NCBI RefSeq assembly: GCF_000807855.2
Contig: NZ_JRYR02000002.1
Span: 573,756 to 637,755, forward strand
From: Flammeovirga pacifica
GTDB lineage: Bacteria > Bacteroidota > Bacteroidia > Cytophagales > Flammeovirgaceae
Length of the DNA stretch: 64,000 nt
Direction: 5' to 3'
The position numbers were made by a program, and so were the translations under genes. Under the pieces are notes generated by a model. That model did no database searches. It saw only the letters and a program-made list of their open reading frames with translations, and was not told the origin of the DNA. How positions within the stretch are numbered: the first letter of the stretch is position 1; every line of letters begins with the position of its first letter. Of the stretch, positions 57,299 to 64,000 are shown in pieces.

Positions 57299-60166
57299 TT
57301 ACTGTTGTACCATCTCCCCTACATTTACAACACTAATTGTACTAGGCTTTTGAGTTGTTGGATGTTGTTTTCCTTTTGTCAATTCCTCTACTTTCATAGC
57401 AATAAATAAATCTAATTCTCTTAATGTAATCACTTGATCACCAGAATAATCCGCTTTACCTTCCCCTAAACCATCTAATATAGCAGCAGTAAATGCTCCG
57501 TGTTGCCATTCAGAAGATTCTAAAGAACTCTCTACACCGGTAGATCCTGACATAATAATTACACCATTCTCATCACTCGATAACTGTCTTATCGATTCCG
57601 TATTGTCGGAGTGTGAGATATCAACACCTAATTGGCCACTGTTACAAGCATCTACAAATAATAAAACTTGTGATGGTAAATTAGTCATCACACTAGCACA
57701 TTCATTCCACTTTACTCCTGTTTTATCTACATTTTCAAGATCGATATCATGAGGAATGATATAAAAATTATTTTCCCAGTTTACACCATGTGAAGCAATA
57801 AAGACAATGGCTAAATCTTTAGATGTAGCATTTTCAGATAACCATTTAAAGCCCTCCAATATATTTTGTTTATTAGCAGCCTCATTGGTCAATTCTTTAA
57901 TATGAACTTGGTTAAATAATTTACCATTGGATTGTTTCTTATAAATATCAGCGATTGAAAGTGCATCTTTATCTGCATAATTTAAGTTCAAGGTTTTATT
58001 CTGATAATCTGAAATACCAATACTTAGAAGGTAAATATTTTGTTTACTTTTCTCGTTAGATGATGAAGCACTTGTCAAAGCCGCTAAATCGAATCCAACA
58101 TCAAGAGAAGAAGAACTGCTTTTTGATTTAATTACGCTTCTTGCATTTGATGTTACTTTGGTGAATTCGTTTTCTGCAAAAATTTGAATTTTAGTTTCCG
58201 AATTATTGATATCCAAAGTTTCATTAATAGCATAGATTGTTTGACCTACAGAATTTTCAGTCCCCATTATCTCTACAGATTTAGGTCTACCGTCCACTAA
58301 CAATTTTAAAGATTTTAATTTTGTTTTTGATTTAACAGTGGCGGTTAATTGTACCTTTTCCTCACCATTTAAATTATGATATGATTTAGGTGAAACCCAT
58401 TCGATATTGGGTTGTTCTTTTACTAATTCTTTCGGATCAAGTTCCTTAATATTTAATTTTTGGAATGCATTCTTGTGTGATGCTTCCTTAATAATTTCTT
58501 GTAATACTTCCTTTTTGTGATAACGTTTATCTGCAAAACTAACAGGTTGGAAATTGGCTAAATTCCCAAGGCCATTATTCTGTATCCATCCAATATATTT
58601 TTCACCACCAGCAGATGCATGATAATACCCTTTTGGCGACCAACAAACCCACTCATTATGTGCACTCACAAAAAGCGAAGCCAATAATTCCCCAGAAGAG
58701 ATATTCCATAATTTTGTAGTTTGATCATCACTAGATGAAATAAGGTACTTACCGTCATCCGATACATTAGCAGTTAAAACTGAAGCATGATGACCTTTGA
58801 ATTCACGTATAAGCGTACCCTCATTGGAATACAGTTTTAATGAATTACCACTACATACAACAACATCGCCTGATTTGGTGAAATTATAAGCATTGATTCC
58901 TTTATCTCTTTGTTTGTCATTGGTGATTTTATGAGATGCATTACCTGTTTGAAGAGTGTAGTTATTTAATCGTTTCAAATTACTTCCTTGATAAGTAATA
59001 TCAGGCATTGTATATTTTGATTGATCGTCTACTGTCAAGTGCATTTCCAAGTTTTCGAAATCAAAAACTTTGTTGTAAGGCTTTCTAGAGGCTTTATTTA
59101 TTGACAACGAAAAGTTAAGGTTTTCACCTCTACCAATACGTTTATTAGACATTCCTTCACTTTCAAATTGACGGATAGTCTTTTTATTTTTAATATCATA
59201 TATAGAAATATGTCCTTCTACACCTTTTGCATATACAACATAGTTATCGTTGTTATTGGCAAATTTTGCAGCAGAGATGATTCCTTTTGAAGAAGATATA
59301 AAACGATTTTTAAGCCAATTTTCTGTATTGTATATCATCAAATTACCTTTAGAATCTACAATTAAGCATTCCTTTTCACTATTAGGTAATTCAATATTAG
59401 TGATATATCCACTAGCATCGGTAAGTTGTGCTTCCTGTACTCCTTCAAGCGTATAAACGTACACATTGCCTTTTGCTCCACCTACGATCAGTTTATCAGA
59501 AGAAAATTTCACTTTAGTGATCTTATCCATAGTATTCCACTCATTTTTGAGCGTAGCCTTATCTTTTGACATGGATAAATCATAAAGTTTAATAGCACCA
59601 TCAAAAGTTCCGCACACCAATTGATTTCCATCTTCAGAAAAGTCGACTGAATAAACAATTTCTGAGAAGCCATCAATTTTGATGGTTTGTTTTGGTGATG
59701 TATTTCCATTTTGTGGAATAAACCATATTCTAGCTGTTTTATCAGCGCTACCACTACACAGCCATTGTCCATCATTACTAAAGTGTAACTCTGTAATTAT
59801 ATTTTGATGTCCCTTTAAAGAAGCAATTTGTGTCGAGGTTTCTATATCAATAATTCTTATTTCATTTTGATGTAAAAAACCGGCAACAGCAATAATATTT
59901 TTTGTAGGATGAATAGCTAAAGCATTGTACCTTCCCTCTTTTCCTTCATAATATTCGCCCCATAAAGTTTGACTCAATTGATTTTTTTTGACATCCCAGA
60001 TTCTTATCGTTTTATCTTCAGAAACAGAAATGATCTTAGAATTATCATTAGTAAAGCTAATTCCTCTAACTAAAGAAGAGTGGCCTTTAGAGTCAATTAT
60101 TAGGTTTTGTCCAAATATTGGTAAGGACAACAGAAAAAGAATAAGTGCTTGATAGTATAGTTTCAT
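57299..60166 (-). CDS. Secreted WD40-caspase protein
   Basis: 955 residues. Signal peptide (LSLPIFGQ), then a WD40 propeller at about 25-515 (HSSLVRGISFTNDNSKIIS..IRIWDV; HQNIITELHFSNDGQWLCSGS; HHASVLTANVSDDGKYLISSSDDQTTKLWN), an Ig-like segment at about 590-685 (EWVSPKSYHNLNGEEKVQLT) and a caspase (peptidase C14) domain at about 720-955 with His793 in FIASHGVN and Cys841 in FVDACNSG. The p10 part includes MSGSTGVESSLESSEWQHG. Same architecture as the gene at 24586. It starts 5 bp after the stop of the TPR-caspase gene. Substrate unknown. Confidence 0.9.
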   Translation of the reverse strand: MKLYYQALILFLLSLPIFGQNLIIDSKGHSSLVRGISFTNDNSKIISVSEDKTIRIWDVKKNQLSQTLWGEYYEGKEGRYNALAIHPTKNIIAVAGFLHQNEIRIIDIETSTQIASLKGHQNIITELHFSNDGQWLCSGSADKTARIWFIPQNGNTSPKQTIKIDGFSEIVYSVDFSEDGNQLVCGTFDGAIKLYDLSMSKDKATLKNEWNTMDKITKVKFSSDKLIVGGAKGNVYVYTLEGVQEAQLTDASGYITNIELPNSEKECLIVDSKGNLMIYNTENWLKNRFISSSKGIISAAKFANNNDNYVVYAKGVEGHISIYDIKNKKTIRQFESEGMSNKRIGRGENLNFSLSINKASRKPYNKVFDFENLEMHLTVDDQSKYTMPDITYQGSNLKRLNNYTLQTGNASHKITNDKQRDKGINAYNFTKSGDVVVCSGNSLKLYSNEGTLIREFKGHHASVLTANVSDDGKYLISSSDDQTTKLWNISSGELLASLFVSAHNEWVCWSPKGYYHASAGGEKYIGWIQNNGLGNLANFQPVSFADKRYHKKEVLQEIIKEASHKNAFQKLNIKELDPKELVKEQPNIEWVSPKSYHNLNGEEKVQLTATVKSKTKLKSLKLLVDGRPKSVEIMGTENSVGQTIYAINETLDINNSETKIQIFAENEFTKVTSNARSVIKSKSSSSSLDVGFDLAALTSASSSNEKSKQNIYLLSIGISDYQNKTLNLNYADKDALSIADIYKKQSNGKLFNQVHIKELTNEAANKQNILEGFKWLSENATSKDLAIVFIASHGVNWENNFYIIPHDIDLENVDKTGVKWNECASVMTNLPSQVLLFVDACNSGQLGVDISHSDNTESIRQLSSDENGVIIMSGSTGVESSLESSEWQHGAFTAAILDGLGEGKADYSGDQVITLRELDLFIAMKVEELTKGKQHPTTQKPSTISVVNVGEMVQQ

Positions 60167-60171
60167 TTTTT

Positions 60172-62340
60172 TTATTGATAGTTTCTAAGTTTAAAGACAA
60201 ATTCACCACCCATATGGCCAACGTCTCTTAGAGGTTTACCTTGTGGTTCTTGTGTAGAGTTAAAACTAACAGAATATCGTACGCTCCTTGCTACATCACT
60301 AATTGGTAGTTTGGCAGTCGTATTACTTCTTAAATAGGTAGTCAAACACATATTAAATGGACTATGACCTCCTTCCTCTCCATCAGAAACTTCAGTTAAC
60401 CCACCAGAAGCTAACCCCCATCTTGAAGGAAGAGTTTCTATAGGATCAGCATATTTCATACCACGTGATTCACTTGAGAAAATTGAACCAGAATAACAAG
60501 CATCTGAAATCAATAAAGTGTGTTTAGTATTAAGCACTTTAATGTAATCAAGAATTGTTTGATTGGATAAATAGTCTGAAGTGTCATCTCCTGATAACTT
60601 AGCATTTACAGGTACCCAAAATCCTTTTTTCATAAAAGTATCGTAATAACCATGCCCCGAGTAATAGATCACTAATTTATCTTCAGGACCTATTTTACTA
60701 CTCAAACTTCTAATTAATTTGTCAATTTCAGACTTAGTTACTTTCTCATTATATAATTCATATACATTTTCCGCCTCATATTGATATTTATCTAATAACA
60801 CATCTTTAAAATTGTTCGCGTCATTAACTGCGTTGACAAGTGGAGACCAAGATGTGTATTCATTGGCTGCAATTAATATCAAAAAGTTGGTACTTGTATT
60901 CGTGTCTTTTTTAGCTACAACAGGAGCGGCTTTTTGTACGGTTTTGTTTTCTGATTGATTAAGGTTCAATACAAATTCTTGTTGTTCTGTTTTGTAATTT
61001 AATGAATCTTTGATCATTAAAATGAATTTGTTTTGAGGCGATTTAATAGCCTTAAACCCTCTAGAAGCCGCATTCACATAATTAATATCGATTTCCACAT
61101 CAACAGAAGCATCAGGAGCAATATTTTGAAGTTTTACTTCACGATTAAAATTAAGTCCTGTAACATGCATTAATGAGTTTAATCTAATTGTGGGTGCATA
61201 AGAAGTACCATCCCCCCAGTTTTCTACTCTAAGTTTTAATTTCCCTGAACTACCTTTAGCAAGAGCAGTTGCACCATCTGCGTATTCAAAATGAATATCA
61301 GAAATCAATAATTTTGGGGGTAAAAGTGGATTAGGTTTCTCCTTTTCTGTTTCAGAAAGGTTAGCATTTTCATTCACTGAAGGAGTGACTGTATTGATGG
61401 CAATAGTTGCATCTTCTGGTTTTGAATCTGTATTAGTTTCATCAGAAAAAGCAATAATACTATTATCTTTTGCCGCAGATTCTTCAATTGTCTCATTTAT
61501 ATAATGAACGTGATCCATTAAAACTAAAGTAGTTTGTAAAAACTCAAAAGCATCCGTAGGATTATCTGTATCAGCAGCGGCTTTTTCAATATAAGGTTTT
61601 GCTTTTTGTAAATGCGCAAGAGATAATTTATTCAGTTCTGTTGCTTCACTTTCAAAGTTTTCTAAACTAAGATTATTTAATTTGTTGATATTATTTACGG
61701 CTTTATTGTAGTAAATAGTACCAATATTATAATTTGAATCTAAGTGTTTTGGGTTTAATGATAAGGCTTTATCATACATAATTAATGCATTATCAATATC
61801 CCCTTCTTGTTGATACATTACCCCAAGTGTATATGGGAATTCTGCATTTTTTACTAAAGGAACAACATTGATAAGTAAATTTTTAGCCTCTTCAATTTTA
61901 TTTTGTTCAAAGTACATCCCCAATAATGGAGCAGCATACATCTCCGCATTATTTGGATATTTATCAATGCCTAATTGATAAAGAGTTTCAGGGTTTTCTT
62001 CGCCTTTTTGAATACGTGATTGCAACATAATTTCAGCATATTCATGGAAACTAGGCGAAGTGTATTTAAATACTGATGTAAATTCAGATTTAAATTTATT
62101 GAAATTTGTATCATCAAGTGCATAGGCAGCACTCATGGCACCTTCTAAATAGGCCACAGAATCAGTCGGTAAAGTTTCTTTGGCTTTCAGGTAGTCATTA
62201 ACAGCGTTTGGAAAGTCATCAAGTTCAAACCACTCACGAGCATTTTTCATATGCTTCCCCCAAATCTCTTCCACTGTTTGAGCTTGTGCTGATTGACATA
62301 ATAAAATGAAAATCAGAAATATATAAGATAGTTTTTTCAT
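60172..62340 (-). CDS. Secreted TPR-caspase protein
   Basis: 722 residues. Signal peptide (LLCQSAQAQ). TPR repeats from about 25 to 245 (DFPNAVNDYLKAKETLPTDS, GVMYQQEGDIDNALIMYDKA), a CARDB/Ig-like beta domain about 345-435 (KLKLRVENWGDGTSYAPTI) and a caspase domain about 480-722 with His563 in YYSGHG and Cys615 in ISDACYSG. The ATG overlaps the TAA of the preceding gene (TAATG), so translation is coupled to it. It is upstream of the WD40-caspase gene by 5 bp. Confidence 0.9.
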   Translation of the reverse strand: MKKLSYIFLIFILLCQSAQAQTVEEIWGKHMKNAREWFELDDFPNAVNDYLKAKETLPTDSVAYLEGAMSAAYALDDTNFNKFKSEFTSVFKYTSPSFHEYAEIMLQSRIQKGEENPETLYQLGIDKYPNNAEMYAAPLLGMYFEQNKIEEAKNLLINVVPLVKNAEFPYTLGVMYQQEGDIDNALIMYDKALSLNPKHLDSNYNIGTIYYNKAVNNINKLNNLSLENFESEATELNKLSLAHLQKAKPYIEKAAADTDNPTDAFEFLQTTLVLMDHVHYINETIEESAAKDNSIIAFSDETNTDSKPEDATIAINTVTPSVNENANLSETEKEKPNPLLPPKLLISDIHFEYADGATALAKGSSGKLKLRVENWGDGTSYAPTIRLNSLMHVTGLNFNREVKLQNIAPDASVDVEIDINYVNAASRGFKAIKSPQNKFILMIKDSLNYKTEQQEFVLNLNQSENKTVQKAAPVVAKKDTNTSTNFLILIAANEYTSWSPLVNAVNDANNFKDVLLDKYQYEAENVYELYNEKVTKSEIDKLIRSLSSKIGPEDKLVIYYSGHGYYDTFMKKGFWVPVNAKLSGDDTSDYLSNQTILDYIKVLNTKHTLLISDACYSGSIFSSESRGMKYADPIETLPSRWGLASGGLTEVSDGEEGGHSPFNMCLTTYLRSNTTAKLPISDVARSVRYSVSFNSTQEPQGKPLRDVGHMGGEFVFKLRNYQ

Positions 62341-64000
62341 TATTGAATATTTTTCTCTTCCACTTTAAAATTATTGATACGCATGTTGATTAGCATCAAC
62401 TCTCTAGTGTTATAATCTTTAGTTGTAGAGAAATTTCCCTTAACACCTATAAGATTTAGAGTGTTATCATAATCTGATAATGCAAATATTGTTTCGTAAG
62501 GTTGTGACGATTTTAATACAGTACCATTCACTGCTTTACCAAATGTGTCTAATTTTAATATCGCTGTATTGAAGTTTCCAAACTCACTGTTTTCAGCAAT
62601 TAAAGTGTTAGACCCAGTCATGTTAGACAGTTTATTGATATTTGCCACAATTAGGTATTGAGTTGGTAACGCAATAATTTCTGTAAGCATACCTTGCATC
62701 AATAAATTGGTATTCCATAAAATTTCACCGTCGATTTTGATATTTTGAATTGTCAAAGTATCATATTCTTGAATATTCAGTTTAGAATCTCCTTTAAAGC
62801 CAATTAAGTAACTTTTAGACTCTTGTAAGTATTCAAATACTCTAGGGTATTTCTTACTTAACATTGGGATTTCATTCATTAAATTCCCATTACGTGTATC
62901 CACAAGAATTACTTGATTGTCAATTTCAATAGAGGTCTTCTCTTTCTTAATTCCTTGTAGAGAAACCATAAGATGTATTGCTCCCCCTTTTACTGTAATA
63001 CTAGGTATATCAATACTAGCATTACCTTGATAATCCTTAGTGTTTAATGGGTGCTTTGTTAACCAATTGATTTCATTGGCAGAATCTATGTCAGCAACAA
63101 AGATATTTACTTGATTTTTATCTTTGATTGTACCAATTAATAAGGTGTGGTTATTTTTATTAGGACGAGTATACAGCGTATTAATTTTCCTAACCACTAA
63201 TGAATCTGTTTCTTGTATAACTTCTAAACTAATTGAATCTTTTTGATAAGGAATAAATTGAACCGAATCTGAAGGATTGGTAGAAAAATAATCTACAATA
63301 ATATTCTTAAGTAATACTTCAGCATTGGTCTGTGTAATATCAATTTCGGCTCTTTGGTTACCCACATAATTTGATAGCTCATCATTATATTCTTGAGTAA
63401 AAAATTGTGCATGTTTTTTATAACCTAAGCTTTCCTTATTAGTATTGATATGATCTAATTTATCAATAGCTTTTCTACATTCAGTCCATATATCAGCTTG
63501 AGATCTAATATACTTTAAATCACCTTTTTGGCCAGAATTAAGAATGTTTGAATAAGAAATCTGGTTTAATAGGTTGATTTTTTGCTCTTTGTATTCAAAT
63601 ATATTTACTGGATATGCATTTGGATCATACTTTTTTATTTTTCCAATTTTACGAATATCTAGATAAAACTGATCTTCACTAGGAATGGTGCTGTTTTCTT
63701 TTTCTTTCAATACACTATTTAAATAGTGATCATAATTGATAACAAGCTCCCTCATTGGCAAGATTTCTTTTCTGTAATAATCTAGAGTTTGATCATACCA
63801 ATCTGCATAATTCCATAATTTAATATCCCCTTCTAAGAAACTATTAGTGGTCAGACCGTGAATTCTATAATTCAAGATATCTTCTTCAATTACTTCTGTA
63901 GTATACCCCTTCATTGGGTGAACTTTTAGGGCTTGATTATATCTTTCAAAAGCTTCTAAACTTTTAAGATAATGCTCTTTTATTGGAAGCATTTTATCAA
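62340..64000 (-). CDS. First visible gene of the caspase operon, unknown family (5' end may lie outside window)
   Basis: 550 residues when started at the ATG at 63992, but the frame remains open to the window edge, so the real start and any signal peptide may be outside. N-terminal half helical (LKSLEAFERYNQALK resembles a TPR-like helix pair; MRELVINYDHYLNSVLKEKE), C-terminal half beta-rich with repeated four-strand-like units (LLIGTIKDKNQVNIFVADI, VEKNIQ end) that resemble a beta-propeller. No known family. Its stop overlaps the start of the TPR-caspase gene, so its product is probably made in fixed ratio with that protein. Confidence 0.7.
   Translation of the reverse strand, partial: DKMLPIKEHYLKSLEAFERYNQALKVHPMKGYTTEVIEEDILNYRIHGLTTNSFLEGDIKLWNYADWYDQTLDYYRKEILPMRELVINYDHYLNSVLKEKENSTIPSEDQFYLDIRKIGKIKKYDPNAYPVNIFEYKEQKINLLNQISYSNILNSGQKGDLKYIRSQADIWTECRKAIDKLDHINTNKESLGYKKHAQFFTQEYNDELSNYVGNQRAEIDITQTNAEVLLKNIIVDYFSTNPSDSVQFIPYQKDSISLEVIQETDSLVVRKINTLYTRPNKNNHTLLIGTIKDKNQVNIFVADIDSANEINWLTKHPLNTKDYQGNASIDIPSITVKGGAIHLMVSLQGIKKEKTSIEIDNQVILVDTRNGNLMNEIPMLSKKYPRVFEYLQESKSYLIGFKGDSKLNIQEYDTLTIQNIKIDGEILWNTNLLMQGMLTEIIALPTQYLIVANINKLSNMTGSNTLIAENSEFGNFNTAILKLDTFGKAVNGTVLKSSQPYETIFALSDYDNTLNLIGVKGNFSTTKDYNTRELMLINMRINNFKVEEKNIQ

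Overview
The window looks like part of the chromosome of a marine, polysaccharide-degrading member of the Bacteroidota, most likely a Flammeovirga-type cytophagalean; the genus is inferred from memory of such gene sets and not proven. Reasons: strongly AT-rich DNA, signal peptides that typically end in ...AQ or ...SQ, a Por-type (T9SS) sorting tail, a TonB-linked receptor of the Bacteroidota beta-barrel type, sulfatases and large glycoside hydrolases, TAnnTTTG-like promoter boxes and compact U-run terminators. No rRNA, tRNA or CRISPR array was seen.

Layout. 0-5.9 kb: a 3'-truncated secreted thioredoxin-fold protein, a secreted FAD oxidoreductase paired with a beta-propeller glycosidase, and a convergent IMPase/APH-type kinase pair. 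6.0-18.4 kb: mainly housekeeping and accessory single genes (544-residue membrane protein with VF530 protein, ABM monooxygenase, small secreted proteins, an orphan T9SS tail, CorA-type transporter, type I pullulanase, Fic protein, SnoaL-like protein, manganese-type pyrophosphatase), with a repeat-rich non-coding stretch that ends in a terminator at 15.7-16.1 kb. 17.4-19.3 kb: an AraC regulator and a short-chain dehydrogenase, both preceded by TTTGTG direct repeats exactly 21 bp apart. 19.6-28.1 kb: a GH10 xylanase followed by a scrambled accessory island (broken deaminase toxin, SUKH-like immunity protein, PD-(D/E)XK pseudogene, a WD40-caspase gene) which closes with a deleted second copy of the 3' end of the xylanase gene. 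A 35-bp direct repeat lies on both sides of the toxin part.

28.4-34.7 kb is a sulfatase / GH2 / sulfatase operon for a sulfated polysaccharide. 34.8-39.2 kb holds a DTW-domain tRNA-modifying enzyme, a LysM-like secreted protein, and an AraC regulator divergent from a membrane protein / alpha-beta hydrolase operon, again with a 21-bp-spaced direct repeat between them. 39.2-45.6 kb is gene-poor and decayed: small lipoproteins, a 5'-truncated IS3-family element joined to a frameshifted plasmid Rep-like gene, and several broken genes. 45.6-56.7 kb returns to glycan use: a 1079-residue GH2 beta-galactosidase, a TonB-linked outer-membrane protein, MarC, a 2Fe-2S protein, a third sulfatase, an outer-membrane protein and a DUF1684 protein.

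The right end, 57.3-64.0 kb, is a tightly packed minus-strand operon: a large protein of unknown family (open at the window edge), a TPR-CARDB-like-caspase protein and a WD40-Ig-like-caspase protein, both with intact His/Cys dyads. With the third caspase gene at 24.6 kb this is the most unusual content of the window. Functions of these caspase proteins are not known from the sequence.
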